A stretch of DNA of 64,000 bases from CAVQJU01 sp963729215 (GCA_963729215.1 CAVSND010000016.1:310001-374000); one strand, 5' to 3'; shown: positions 25,603 to 35,424, counted from the stretch's first letter. Numbers and translations: made by a program. The notes: a model not told the origin generated them from the letters alone.

Positions 25603-26836
25603 CTACAACCCGTACGTGACGGCAAATCCATACCGCAGGCCGTCGTACTGCTTGGAGTCGATCGCCGATTCACGCCGTTGCTTGTCGATGTTGAAGCCGA
25701 TTCGCACGTCGCGGCCCATGCGGTAGCCCACGCCGCCCCCATACGAGGTGATGTGATCGGTGCGATCGGGCGCTGGAACGGCGGCGCCGGCGCGATCGCG
25801 GTAGTCGAGGCGCTGTCTGCTGATTCGGCCGACGACGTCCACGGGGCCGAAGATCTGTTGATCGATTGATCCGCCCACGCCGGACTGCAGGTAGTACGGC
25901 TGGGTGACATCGTACGAATACTGCACGTCACGGCCAACCAGCAGCGTCAGTTTCGTGCCGTCCTGCGGCACGATATGACAGGTCCACGGCAACCGTCGAG
26001 CCCTGGTAGCCGGGAACGTCTGATCGAAGCAGGTTTGAAATTGCGGATACCCGAACGTCGCAGACCCTTTGAGCAGAGCCGCCGGATCGAACGTCAGACC
26101 CGCCTGTGAACTTGGTCGAGTCGGTATTGCGATCCGGCGAGAACTCAAAGCGGTCCTGTTCTCCAGATGCTTCGAACACGATCCCGGTCAACGGCGTCGC
26201 CTGAAGACGAAAGGTAAATCCCTCGGTCGTCACGGTGCGGTTCAGCTCGGTGCGCAGGTTCGTCCCGTCGTACACGGCAGTTTCATCGAAGTCCGTCGTC
26301 CGGCGATCGCCGCGCACTCCGAGATACGAATTCGAACCGACGCGGAGCTCGAGGGTACCGGTGTAGCCGGATTCCACCCGCCGCGCACGAGTGTCGATTT
26401 CGTACCCGGGCCGGTCGTTGGTGTTCAGATAGACGAGTCCCGGAACCACGACCAGCCGGTTGAACGGAATCGTCCAGTCGAACCGTACGCTCGTATTGGC
26501 GGATCGTTCGCTCTCGAATTTCTGGTAGTAAACGAGGTCCTCTCTCGCGTTAGTCCTGATCCAGGTCGGGCCGAAGCGCAACCATAAGTCCACGGCCGGC
26601 ACGACGGTCATCGTGAAATCGCTTTCAGGATTTGCCGTGGACGGAACGTTGAAGACGTTGTCATCGACACCGATGTTCGTCAATCCGATCATCGGATTGA
26701 GGAACAGAGGGCCGGCCTGGAAGCGGACGGTCGGCGGGGGACCGCCGGGTTGCTGCGTCTGAGCGGAGGCGATGGCCGGAACGAGCATCCACGCCCACAC
26801 GAAGGCGACGACGAAATGGGTCCTGCGAACCAACAT
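25603..26836 (-). CDS. Outer-membrane beta-barrel protein (several apparent frameshifts)
   Basis: ATG 26836 gives a clear signal peptide (AFVWAWMLVPAIASAQ). The body is a series of alternating amphipathic strands (DLWLRFGPTW, LVVVPGLVYLNTND, YTGTLELRVGSNSYLGV), ending in YGFAVTYGL, typical of an outer-membrane barrel. Three indels are needed for a continuous protein: near 26100, near 26011 and near 25959. The middle segment PGYQGSTVAVDLSYRAAGR is in the first frame, and TKLTLLVGRDVQYSYDV continues in the second. The family resembles barrels tied to exopolysaccharide or exosortase-type loci, but no such genes are adjacent. Confidence 0.72.
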
Positions 26837-26916
26837 TGCGATGCTCGCGCAAAATCGCAGCTCGAGCAACAGGAATCGCGCGAGTCGGCGGAAGATCAAC
26901 GCAACGGCGGGCAAAT

Positions 26917-28275
26917 TTATCGACGGCGCTTGTCGACTTTGACCTGAAGCAGTCGCATTTTTCTGTACAGGTTGGTTCGACGGATACCGAGCGCCCTGGC
27001 AGCGTCGCTGATCCGGCCGTGGTGCTGCGCGAGTACGCGAGCGATGTAGTCGCTCTCGAATCGCGCCCGTGCCTGACGCAGTGTGCCGCCGCCTGCCGAG
27101 ACTGCCGCGCCCACGTCGAGACGGGTGTGGGCAAGGACGTCTTCGAGACCAATTCCCTTGCCGCCGCTCAGTCCGGCCACGATACTCTCGAGCATCGCGT
27201 GAAGCTCGATGGCGTTGCCGTGCCATGGAAGCGCGGCGATGAGGGTCAGCGCCGGCCGCGACAGCGCTTTCGGGGGAAGCCGTCGGCTGCCGCAGATTTC
27301 GCGCAGGAAGTAGTTGGCGAGCGCGGGTATGTCCTCACGGCGGCTTCGAAGCGGCGGCATGTCGATCTTGATCGCGGACAACCGCTTGAACAGGTCCGCG
27401 CGTATTCGGCCGTCCTGGACGGCGGCGTCTACGGTCGCGTCGACGCCCGCCATCATCCGTACGTCAAATCGCAAGGTCGCGCCCGTTTCGGAGAGCATCG
27501 CTTCGCCGTCGCGCAGCAGGCGGGCCAGCCGGCTTTGCACGCGCGTCGGGGCGTCGGGGAGATTCTGGAGGTAGAGCGTACCGCCCAGTGCCTCGTGAAG
27601 GCGGCTGTTCCGGCTGACGCGCACCGGGCCGGAGACGCTTTCAGCGTGCCGTGATCGCGGCGTGTGTCCGAACAGCACCGTGTCGAACTCGTCCGGCTCG
27701 TGCACCGCGCAATCCACGCTCACAAACGCCGCGCTTTCACGCTGGGCCGCGTGAATCGCGCGCGCCACCACCTGACGTCCAGCGCCTTCTTCTCCTCGAA
27801 TCGTGACGCCCGCCTTCAGACCCGCCGCGCGGGAAATGAGCGCGAGCACGTCCCGCATGGACGGCGAATGCGCATAAAGCGCGTCGCCGGCAATTTCGAC
27901 CGTGCGGGCCGGCTGCCGCGACTCGTAGTTCTTCTCACGCTCGAGGGCGTTGACGACCCGGCGGGCGGCCGGAGGACGGGCGAACACGTCCGCGACGCCG
28001 GTGAGCACGGCCTCCGCCGTCAGGTCGGCCCGCTTGTCGTCCACGACGGCAAACAGCAGGACGCCGGGCCGCTGCGCGCGGAGCTCACGGGCCAGCTGCA
28101 GCGCGGCCGCGCCCCTCGATAGATCGATCAATACGGGCATGTCGGCCCGCTGCAGCTCGTTCAGCGCCTGGCCGCCGCTGTCGGCCCAGACGATGGACAA
28201 ACCGGCGGTCGCCAGGGTCTTTTCCGCGGCGGCGCGTTCCGGCAGAGGACAACCGATATACAAGATCGGCTTCAC
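26917..28275 (-). CDS. Degenerate NtrC-like regulator lacking ATPase and sigma-54 motifs
   Basis: 452 residues, GTG start overlapping the upstream stop (GTGA). The architecture copies NtrC proteins: a receiver-like domain (about 1-115), an AAA+-like domain and a Fis-type helix-turn-helix (RISDAARALGIRRTNLYRKM). Key residues are changed: Walker A reads GEEGAGRQ (no Lys), the GAFTGA loop is absent (the region reads GHTPRSRHAES), and Walker B reads GGTLYLQNL (no Asp-Glu). The receiver lacks the N-terminal acidic pair. It likely binds DNA as a non-ATPase repressor or co-regulator. The beta-barrel gene downstream and the lipoprotein gene upstream are candidate targets. Confidence 0.82.
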   Translation of the reverse strand: MKPILYIGCPLPERAAAEKTLATAGLSIVWADSGGQALNELQRADMPVLIDLSRGAAALQLARELRAQRPGVLLFAVVDDKRADLTAEAVLTGVADVFARPPAARRVVNALEREKNYESRQPARTVEIAGDALYAHSPSMRDVLALISRAAGLKAGVTIRGEEGAGRQVVARAIHAAQRESAAFVSVDCAVHEPDEFDTVLFGHTPRSRHAESVSGPVRVSRNSRLHEALGGTLYLQNLPDAPTRVQSRLARLLRDGEAMLSETGATLRFDVRMMAGVDATVDAAVQDGRIRADLFKRLSAIKIDMPPLRSRREDIPALANYFLREICGSRRLPPKALSRPALTLIAALPWHGNAIELHAMLESIVAGLSGGKGIGLEDVLAHTRLDVGAAVSAGGGTLRQARARFESDYIARVLAQHHGRISDAARALGIRRTNLYRKMRLLQVKVDKRRR

Positions 28276-28880
28276 GGGCGTGTGGCGACCGGCGTGGCCT
28301 TTGTCGTTTTCGCCGCCTCGGCGGCGACAAAATGACCGTCGCCAGCGGCATCCAACTCGAGGCGGGCGCTACCGTCCGCGCCGTAGAGCAGTCGCCGATC
28401 GGGCGTACCGCGGTGCACCGTATCGAAGGCCACCGACGCGAGGCGCTCGCCGGCGTAGGTTTCCCACTTGTCGATTGCGCCGTCGCCGTCCGTGTCCTCT
28501 TCGGCCCGTACGAGCCGGTCCATCTCGTAGTACTCCACGCGATCCACTTTGCCGTCGCGGCGGGTGGACATCTCCAGGCGCGTCGTCGTCCCGTCCGGCC
28601 CTGGATACGACCAGGCATCCTCCTTGCCGTCGTTCGCGCGCGAGAAACCAACCTTTTCGATCTTTTGATCGGCGCCGTAGTATTCCCACCGATCGGTCTT
28701 GCCGTCCTCGTCTTTGTCTATTTCGACACGGAGAATCACCGCTCCGTCCATGTAGCTGACGGTATCGATTTTTCCGTCCCCGTCGGAGTCGTACTTCAAT
28801 GTCTGGAGGCGGCCGGTGGTCTTGTCGTAGACGGGCTCGATGTGGGAGTCGCTCGCGCCACTTCCGCATGCGCCCGTCAC
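28272..28880 (-). CDS. Lipoprotein with D-x-DGDG calcium-binding-like repeats
   Basis: About 202 residues from GTG 28880. The same frame is open upstream and reads LPCFLFCAIVTGAC, a lipoprotein signal with lipobox TGAC, so the real start probably lies further upstream, overlapping the dusB end. The mature part has repeated Asp-rich loops (DSDGDGKIDTVSYM, DKDEDGKTDRWEYY, DTDGDGAIDKWETY) about 30 residues apart, like EF-hand or thrombospondin-type-3 calcium loops. It is probably an outer-membrane or periplasmic calcium-binding lipoprotein. The stop overlaps the next gene's start. Confidence 0.72.
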   Translation of the reverse strand: MTGACGSGASDSHIEPVYDKTTGRLQTLKYDSDGDGKIDTVSYMDGAVILRVEIDKDEDGKTDRWEYYGADQKIEKVGFSRANDGKEDAWSYPGPDGTTTRLEMSTRRDGKVDRVEYYEMDRLVRAEEDTDGDGAIDKWETYAGERLASVAFDTVHRGTPDRRLLYGADGSARLELDAAGDGHFVAAEAAKTTKATPVATRP

Positions 28881-28915
28881 AATCGCGCAGAACAGGAAGC
28901 AGGGCAGAGCTCTAG

Positions 28916-29947
28916 TCAGGCCGGCACCGCACCAAAAAAGGTCCCGATTGTGTCGCGCAGATGGTTCAGGGACTCGGCACTGTTGATCGCGGTTCTCAGA
29001 TGCGAGCCGTTGTCCAGGCCTTTGGTATACCAGGAACCGAGCGCCCGCACCTTGTTAATCACCCATCTCTCGTGCGATGTGCGCGGAGCAGTACCGGCGG
29101 TGACAACGGCGCCATGTCTGAAGCCTTCGGGCTCGCGCACGCGTTCGTTCATGAGCAGGTCGATGTAGTCCAGCAGGAACTGACCCCGATCGGCGAGCGT
29201 GACCTCGCGCATCGGCCGCCCTGCGGCCAGATCCGCTGCCTGCGACAGAATCCAGGGATTTCTCAGGACGCCGCGGCCGACAAGCACGCCGTCGACGCCC
29301 GACCTCAGACGGTTCATGACCTGCTCGGGCTCGAGGCAGTCGCCGCTGCCAAACACGGGGATCGTCAACTGGTCGGCAATCCGCGCGACGAGGTCCCAGT
29401 CGGCGGAACCGCTGTAGCTCTGCTCCGCGGTGCGCCCGTGGACGGCGACCGCGGCGGCCCCGGCGTCTTCCACCATGCGGGCGAGGGTCGGCGCGTTCCG
29501 GTCCTCGTCATTCCATCCGGCGCGCATCTTGACCGTCACGGGAATCTTCACGGCCCTGGTCATGGCGGCGATCACCTGCGCGGCGTGGTGAGGCTCGCGC
29601 ATCAGGCTGCAGCCCGCGTGGTGCTTCGCGATCTTGGGTACTGGACAACCCATGTTGACATCGACGATATCCGCGCCCATCCCTTCGACAATCTGGGCGG
29701 CCGATGCCATCGTGCCGGGATCGCCGCCGAACACCTGAATCGAGATCGGGCGCTCTTCCTCCGTGTACTCGGCGTATTCGAGGGTCCGGTCGATACCGCG
29801 CACCATGCCCTCTGAGCTCACCATTTCGGTGACGACGAGCCCGCAGCCGCCGTGACGTTTCACAAGACGGCGAAAGGCCGTATCCGTCATGCCCGCCATC
29901 GGGGCAATGGCGAACGGCGTGGGCAGCTCAATCTTGGCGATTCGCAT
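28916..29947 (-). CDS. dusB: tRNA-dihydrouridine synthase
   Basis: 343 residues, a typical Dus length. The FMN barrel starts with FAIAPMAGMTDTAFRRLVKRHG; the catalytic cysteine lies in NMGCPVPKIAKHHAGCSLM; the barrel continues with VTVKMRAGWND, VHGRTAEQSYSGSADW and FGSGDCLEPEQV. The enzyme reduces specific uridines in the tRNA D-loop with NADPH. The NMGCPV context and length fit DusB best. It is divergent from the VanZ gene (39-base gap) and heads the lipoprotein, regulator and barrel run. Confidence 0.92.
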   Translation of the reverse strand: MRIAKIELPTPFAIAPMAGMTDTAFRRLVKRHGGCGLVVTEMVSSEGMVRGIDRTLEYAEYTEEERPISIQVFGGDPGTMASAAQIVEGMGADIVDVNMGCPVPKIAKHHAGCSLMREPHHAAQVIAAMTRAVKIPVTVKMRAGWNDEDRNAPTLARMVEDAGAAAVAVHGRTAEQSYSGSADWDLVARIADQLTIPVFGSGDCLEPEQVMNRLRSGVDGVLVGRGVLRNPWILSQAADLAAGRPMREVTLADRGQFLLDYIDLLMNERVREPEGFRHGAVVTAGTAPRTSHERWVINKVRALGSWYTKGLDNGSHLRTAINSAESLNHLRDTIGTFFGAVPA

Positions 29948-29986
29948 GTTTCTGGGTTTTTGAGGTCCGTCGAGTATCGTAGCGCA

Positions 29987-30382
29987 ATGCGCCGCCTGAT
30001 GCTCTGGGTCCCCCCTCTCGTCTACATGCTCGTAATTTTCCAGCTGTCGTCAGAATCGCACCCGGTGCCCATGATTGCGGAGCACGTCTGGGACAAACTG
30101 CTCCATTTCCTCGAATACGGAGGCCTGGGCGCCTTGTTGTATCGCGCTTTTCGGGGCGAAGGTTTCACTGGCACGGCGGCGCTCATCGTGGCAGCGGTCG
30201 CCGCCGCGACGTACGGCGCCAGCGACGAATGGCACCAGAGTTTTGTCCCACTTCGTGACTCGAGTATTCGCGATTGGTTGACGGACTTGCTGGGCGGGTC
30301 AACGGGAGCGGCCCTTTACGGAACGCTCGAGAAACGCTGGTTCAATACGGCTTTACATCTGCCGCGTCCACCTCAACGCTGA
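29987..30382 (+). CDS. VanZ-like small membrane protein
   Basis: 131 residues from ATG 29987, with four hydrophobic segments: LMLWVPPLVYMLVIFQLS, a helix around HFLEYGGLGALLYRAF, AALIVAAVAAATYGASDEWHQSF, and DLLGGSTGAALYG. The phrases DKLLHFLEYGGLG and DEWHQSF...RDWLTDLLGG are VanZ-family hallmarks. The biochemical function is unknown outside teicoplanin resistance. Its last 41 bases overlap the end of the convergent NusG-like gene. A TATCGT box lies six bases before the ATG. Confidence 0.85.
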   Translation: MRRLMLWVPPLVYMLVIFQLSSESHPVPMIAEHVWDKLLHFLEYGGLGALLYRAFRGEGFTGTAALIVAAVAAATYGASDEWHQSFVPLRDSSIRDWLTDLLGGSTGAALYGTLEKRWFNTALHLPRPPQR

Positions 30383-30842
30383 CGGCCTGGCCGATCAAAT
30401 CAACCGAGAGCACCAGCCGCGCTTTCGGCGCATCTTTGCGCAGCAGGCGTCCGACGACGCCTCGGAGCGGTCCGTTCACGACTTCGACCATCATGCCTTC
30501 GTGGATCATCGGGCACGGATCGAATTGCAGTTCACTGGCAACGAGTAACCGGATGCTGTCGAGCTCGTAATCCTTGATCGGCGCCGGCTTGCCTTCGAAC
30601 GACACGATGTTCACCACGCCGGTGCATTTCAGGATGGGCAGCGCGTCGGCGGGGTCGAAACGCGCGAAGCAGTAGCCGGGGAACAGCGGCCAGTCGACTT
30701 TCTTGCGGCGGTCCTTCCATCGGCTCCACCGCGTGATCGTCGGCAGAAAGGCCTCGACATGCTTCTGGTCGAGTTGTTCACGGACGACCTGCTCGTGGCG
30801 CGATCGGGTCCAGATGGCGAACCACTGCGACGGCGAATCCAT
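30342..30842 (-). CDS. RfaH/UpxY-like transcription antiterminator (NusG family)
   Basis: 166 residues. The NGN domain reads WFAIWTRSRHEQVVREQL, VEAFLPTI, WPLFPGYCFARF and a KOW module follows (EGMMVEVVNGPLRGVVGRLLR). WPLFPGYCF with the early HE/VR pattern is typical of specialised NusG paralogues (RfaH, UpxY, TaA) that help polymerase read long surface-polysaccharide operons. It lies seven bases downstream of surA, at the end of a long run containing wzm, wzt and hldE, which suits that role. The housekeeping nusG is expected elsewhere. Confidence 0.88.
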   Translation of the reverse strand: MDSPSQWFAIWTRSRHEQVVREQLDQKHVEAFLPTITRWSRWKDRRKKVDWPLFPGYCFARFDPADALPILKCTGVVNIVSFEGKPAPIKDYELDSIRLLVASELQFDPCPMIHEGMMVEVVNGPLRGVVGRLLRKDAPKARLVLSVDLIGQAVSVEVDAADVKPY

Positions 30843-30848
30843 AATGCG

Positions 30849-31940
30849 TCAGGGCGCGGGCGGCGCGGCGGCGGCGTTCTCCTTCGCCTGTTCCGCGAGG
30901 CCTTCCTGGTACGCTTTCTTCACGTCCTCGCTCTTCCACTCGATGATCGCCTGCGCCCGCAGCTTGGTGATGTATTTCTGAAACTCCTCGCGCCGTTTGT
31001 CGGTGACCACACGTTCGCTGATTTGTTCGCGGGCCTGCTCGAACGGCATCACCTGGGTCTGGGTTGCCGACTCCAGCTTCAGCACCTGATATCCGCGCTG
31101 GGTGCGCACGACCGGCGTCACTTCTCCAGCCTTCAAGCCGTCGATGACTTTCCGGAAGTCCGGCGAAAGGTCGGTGGCGTTCAACGGTCCCAGCAACCCG
31201 CCATTCGCTTTCGATGACGCATCGGATGACTCCGCGGCGACTCTCTCGAATGCCTCACCGCCAACGACCCGTGCGCGAAGCTGTTCGGCCTTGCGCTTGG
31301 CGGCTTCGTCGGCCGCCGCGTTGAGGCCGCGTGGATCCACGGGCACGGACACGAGAATCTCGCGCAGCATGATGGACGACGGCGTCGTGAACTCAGTCAT
31401 GTGCGCGTCGTAGTACTTGCGCGCCTCTTCTTCGGTCACCGCCACGCGGCCGAAGACTTCGACCTGCTGGACGTTCGAATAGAGCATCTGCCGCTCCATG
31501 TTCCGTCTCAGGTCCGCCATCGTCATGCCCTCCTGCTTGAGGGCGGCTTGCAGCTGCTCGTCGTTCTCGATCTTGTTCTGCGTCTTGAGATTGTCCAGCA
31601 CGCGTTTGAACTGGTCGTCGGAGAGCTTGTAGCCGAGCTCCTTGCCGCGCTGGACCAGCAGCATTTCGTCCACCGAGCTCACCAGCAGGCTGGGCGTGAT
31701 CTCGTTCAGCGCCTTGCGCAGCTCGGTGTTGCCTTTTTCCGTCGCGAGGTCGATGGATTGCCCCTTCGCGCGCAGGGCCTGCACCTGGCGGGTTTCGAGA
31801 TCGGTCTTGGTCAGGATCTCGCCGTTCACTTTCACGAGAATCTGTTCGATGATCTCGGAACGCGCGACGGTTGCCACGAGCAGGGCGCTCGACAGGACCA
31901 GCGCGAAGAAACCCGTGCGGGTCGTAAGTCGGTAAGTCAT
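30849..31940 (-). CDS. surA: SurA-like periplasmic peptidyl-prolyl isomerase
   Basis: 363 residues with a signal peptide (FFALVLSSALLVATVARSE). The N-terminal chaperone domain begins IIEQILVKVNGEILTKTDL; a parvulin domain (about 190-285: IMLREILVSVP, ARVVGGEAFERVA, GGLLGPLNATDLSPDFRKVIDGLKAGEVTPVVRTQRGYQVLKLE) follows. SurA-type proteins escort outer-membrane proteins through the periplasm. There is only one PPIase domain and a Lys/Ala-rich C-terminus. It lies 14 bases after mfd. Confidence 0.88.
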   Translation of the reverse strand: MTYRLTTRTGFFALVLSSALLVATVARSEIIEQILVKVNGEILTKTDLETRQVQALRAKGQSIDLATEKGNTELRKALNEITPSLLVSSVDEMLLVQRGKELGYKLSDDQFKRVLDNLKTQNKIENDEQLQAALKQEGMTMADLRRNMERQMLYSNVQQVEVFGRVAVTEEEARKYYDAHMTEFTTPSSIMLREILVSVPVDPRGLNAAADEAAKRKAEQLRARVVGGEAFERVAAESSDASSKANGGLLGPLNATDLSPDFRKVIDGLKAGEVTPVVRTQRGYQVLKLESATQTQVMPFEQAREQISERVVTDKRREEFQKYITKLRAQAIIEWKSEDVKKAYQEGLAEQAKENAAAAPPAP

Positions 31941-31954
31941 AGTCTGTCAGTATC

Positions 31955-34900
31955 TTATCTTTCTTCGAGTAGCTCACTCAACAAACCGCCGACGCGCTCG
32001 AACACGCCGCCTGCGGCCCGGGGATCGTCTTTCGAGGCCGGTCCCAGGATTTCCTCTTTCGAGAAACCCGGCTTCATTTCCGTTTCGCGCGCCCGGGCCG
32101 TCCACCAGCTCGGCGCGATTTTCGATGCCTTGCCGGCCTTCCGCGGACCCGGCGCGGACACGACGCCGGACAGGTTCAGCTTGAGCGATGCCGGAGGGGC
32201 CAGTGTCAGGTCCGGCCTCTGCCGTACGAGCGACACGAGCCGGACCGGGTCGATCTTCGCCTGCGCCCTGAACTTTATGACGATGATCCGGCCCTCACGG
32301 TCGACGGCCTCGATCCCCAGGCGATCGGCCATGATGCGGATCCGGCCGTAATCCGCGAGGTTGAGGAACGAGTCCGGCGATGGGCCGTACCTGTCTGCCG
32401 CTTCCTCGAGCACCCGGTCGATTTCGTCTTCGCGGCGGGCGGCCGCCACCTTGCGGTAGAGCATGAGCCGCTGGTTCATGTCCGCCACGTACGACTCATC
32501 AATCCGCAGGTCGACGCCAAGATTGACGGTCGCGCGGACGTCGTCTTCGATTTCTTCGCCCTTGAGCTCCCGGACCGTCTGCTCGAGCAGCTTCATGTAC
32601 ATCTCGAATCCGACGGTCTCGATGTGCCCGCTCTGTTCGCCGCCAAGCAGGTTGCCGGCGCCCCGGATCTCGAGATCGAGCGCAGCCACGCGGAACCCGC
32701 TGCCAAGGTCGCTGAACTCCTTGATCGCCGCCAGGCGTTTCTTCGCGACGGGCGACAGGTTCTCTTCTGGCGGAATCAGCAAGTACGCGTACGCCGGGCG
32801 ATCCGATCGGCCGACACGGCCTCGAAGCTGGTAGAGCTGCGACAAGCCGTATCGGTCGGCGCGGTTGATGATGATGGTGTTGGCGTTCGGGATGTCCAGG
32901 CCGTTCTCGACAATCGTCGTCGCCAGCAGCACATCGAACTTCCTGGCGACGAAGTCGAGCATGGCGCGTTCGAGCACGTCTTCGCTCATCTGTCCGTGGC
33001 CGACGACAACGCGCGCCTCCGGGACGAGCCGCTGAATCAACTGTCCGATCGAGAAAATGGACTCCACGCGGTTGTGGACGAAATACACCTGGCCGCCGCG
33101 GGCAAGCTCGCCCCGGATGGCGCGCGCGATCACCTGCTGATCGAACTTGAGGACATTGGTCTGAATGGACAGGCGATCCTTCGGAGGGGTCTCGATGATC
33201 GACATGTCGCGGATGCCGACGAGCGACATGTTGAGCGTTCGAGGGATCGGCGTGGCGGTCATCGTCAGGACGTCCACCTTCTTCCTGATCTGCTTGATGC
33301 GCTCCTTGTGGGCGACGCCAAACCGCTGCTCCTCGTCCACAACGAGCAAACCCAGGTCGCGGAACTGCACGTCCTTCGACAGCAGGCGGTGCGTGCCGAC
33401 GATGATGTCCACTTTGCCGGCGGCGAGGTCGCCGAGGGTCTGCTGCTGCTCGGCTTTCGTCCGGAAGCGGCTGACCATGTCGATCCGGACAGGGAAGCCC
33501 GCGAAGCGTTCCTTCAGCGTCTTCTCGTGCTGGAACGCGAGCACGGTGGTCGGCGCGAGAAAGGCCACCTGCTTGGTGTCCATGACCGCCTTGAACGCCG
33601 CGCGCATGGCGACCTCCGTCTTTCCGTACCCGACGTCGCCGCAGAGGAGCCGATCCATCGAGGTGGACGATTCCATGTCGCGCTTGATATCCGCAACCGC
33701 CGTTTTCTGGTCGGGGGTCAGGTCGTACTCGAAGGCGTCCTCGAACTCCTGTTGCCAATGCGAGTCGGCGCTGAAGGCGAACCCGGGCACGGCCCTCCGC
33801 GAGGCGTATAGCTTGAGCAGCTCCTCGGCCATGTCGCGCATGGCCTTCTTCACGCGGGTCTTGACGCGCTCCCACGATGCGCCGCCGAGCCGGTCGACCG
33901 GCGGCCTGCTCGCGCCCGTGTATTTCTGCACCAGGTCGAGCCGTTCGACCGGAACGAACAGCTTGTCCTCGCCGGCGTACCGAAGCTCGAGGAATTCCTG
34001 CTCGGCGTCGCCGATGCCGATCTTCTTCAGGCCGACAAAGGTCCCGATCCCGTGATCGACGTGAACGACGAAGTCGCCGATCTTGAGATCGCGCAGATCG
34101 GACAGGAATGCTTTTGTGACCGACCGCCGCTTGTCGGGCGCCCGACGCTCTTCCTCGAAGACGTCGGCCTCGGCGAAGATCTGGAGGCCGGCGTCAGGCA
34201 GCCGAAACCCCCTCGACAGCGTGCCGAGCGTCACGAGCACGGCCGCATAACGCGCATCGTCCGCACGGTCGGCTTGAACGGCCAGCACGTCGTATTCCTT
34301 GAGCAGCTCGATCGTGCGTTCGGCCCGGCCCGGCGTCGCGGCGACGAAGACGGTCGTCTCGCCAGCCTCACGCAGCTTTCTGATTGCGGCCACGAAGTCA
34401 GCGACGCGGCCATGCAGCTCGACGGCAGGCTGGCAGGGGACATGATGCGCGCTCGCGTCGAGACCCAGCTCGGCGACAACGGTTCCCTGGGAAAGCCTGG
34501 CGGCGACCTGGTTCCAATCCGCGAACAGCGCGTCGGGCGCCGGCGGTTTCTCGTGACGGTTCTGCGCCTCCTCGTAGCCGTGCTGCAGCTGGTCCAGAAG
34601 CTTTGTAACGTTGGCGTCCACCTCGTCGCGTTCGGACACAATGACGCGGGTATCGCGAGCCCGGGTCACATAGTCGAGGAACGTCGCACTCCGGTCGTCA
34701 CCAAGGACGTCGCGCAGCGGCACGAGGGTCAGTTGATCGAGCGGCGCCATCGATCGTTGGGTGCCAGGGTCGTACGTGCGGAGCGTTTCAATGGTGTCGC
34801 CGATGAATTCGATGCGCACCGGGTGAGTGGCGGCGGCCGGAAAGACGTCCAGGATGCCGCCACGGCGCGCGAACTCACCATGTTCGTCGGCCGGGTCTTC

Positions 34901-35422
34901 ATGGCTGAAGCCCGCATCGACGAGCAGGTCGGCCAGATCTTCCGGCGGGATGTCCTGTCCCGGTTTCAGGGTGATCGATGCCTTCAAAACACGCGGCGGC
35001 GGGCTGACACGGGGCAACAGGGCCGCCGCGGACGCGACAATGATCCGGGCCGTGCCGCTCGCCAATGAGTACAGGGCCATCGCCCTGACCGAGGTGACGC
35101 CGACGTGGGGCGCCATCCCACGATAAGGATCGACCTCATGCGACGGCACCGGCAGAACCGCGCGGTCGATGGCCGACTCCGACAATCCCTCGAGCGTGGC
35201 AAGGAAGAAACGGACATCCGCGACCGCCGCGTCCAGTTCGGCGTCGCTCGGCACGACGTACAGCACGACCCCGTGGGGAAGGGCGTTGGCCGCGGCCGCC
35301 ACCATCAGCGCTTTCCCCGCCGCGCTGAGGCCGGAGACTTCGCGGGCAGACGCATCGAGACCGGTCCGCGAGATGGCGGTTTTGAGAATGGCCCGGAGAT
35401 TGAGCGAGGTGGACGTGGTCAC
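31955..35422 (-). CDS. mfd: Transcription-repair coupling factor Mfd
   Basis: 1155 residues, full length, GTG start. Seen in order: a UvrB-like N-terminal region (PYRGMAPHVGVTSVRAMALY); the RNA-polymerase-interacting CarD-like domain (GDFVVHVDHGIGTFVGLKKI, about 447-470); the RecG-like motor with Walker A GDVGYGKTEVAMRAAF (about 590-605), DEEQRFGV (about 694), TATPIPRTLNMSL and GRVGRSDRPAYAY; and the C-terminal autoinhibitory domain. Mfd removes stalled polymerase at DNA lesions and recruits UvrA. It is two bases downstream of hldE. Confidence 0.96.
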   Translation of the reverse strand: MTTSTSLNLRAILKTAISRTGLDASAREVSGLSAAGKALMVAAAANALPHGVVLYVVPSDAELDAAVADVRFFLATLEGLSESAIDRAVLPVPSHEVDPYRGMAPHVGVTSVRAMALYSLASGTARIIVASAAALLPRVSPPPRVLKASITLKPGQDIPPEDLADLLVDAGFSHEDPADEHGEFARRGGILDVFPAAATHPVRIEFIGDTIETLRTYDPGTQRSMAPLDQLTLVPLRDVLGDDRSATFLDYVTRARDTRVIVSERDEVDANVTKLLDQLQHGYEEAQNRHEKPPAPDALFADWNQVAARLSQGTVVAELGLDASAHHVPCQPAVELHGRVADFVAAIRKLREAGETTVFVAATPGRAERTIELLKEYDVLAVQADRADDARYAAVLVTLGTLSRGFRLPDAGLQIFAEADVFEEERRAPDKRRSVTKAFLSDLRDLKIGDFVVHVDHGIGTFVGLKKIGIGDAEQEFLELRYAGEDKLFVPVERLDLVQKYTGASRPPVDRLGGASWERVKTRVKKAMRDMAEELLKLYASRRAVPGFAFSADSHWQQEFEDAFEYDLTPDQKTAVADIKRDMESSTSMDRLLCGDVGYGKTEVAMRAAFKAVMDTKQVAFLAPTTVLAFQHEKTLKERFAGFPVRIDMVSRFRTKAEQQQTLGDLAAGKVDIIVGTHRLLSKDVQFRDLGLLVVDEEQRFGVAHKERIKQIRKKVDVLTMTATPIPRTLNMSLVGIRDMSIIETPPKDRLSIQTNVLKFDQQVIARAIRGELARGGQVYFVHNRVESIFSIGQLIQRLVPEARVVVGHGQMSEDVLERAMLDFVARKFDVLLATTIVENGLDIPNANTIIINRADRYGLSQLYQLRGRVGRSDRPAYAYLLIPPEENLSPVAKKRLAAIKEFSDLGSGFRVAALDLEIRGAGNLLGGEQSGHIETVGFEMYMKLLEQTVRELKGEEIEDDVRATVNLGVDLRIDESYVADMNQRLMLYRKVAAARREDEIDRVLEEAADRYGPSPDSFLNLADYGRIRIMADRLGIEAVDREGRIIVIKFRAQAKIDPVRLVSLVRQRPDLTLAPPASLKLNLSGVVSAPGPRKAGKASKIAPSWWTARARETEMKPGFSKEEILGPASKDDPRAAGGVFERVGGLLSELLEER

Positions 35423-35424
35423 GA

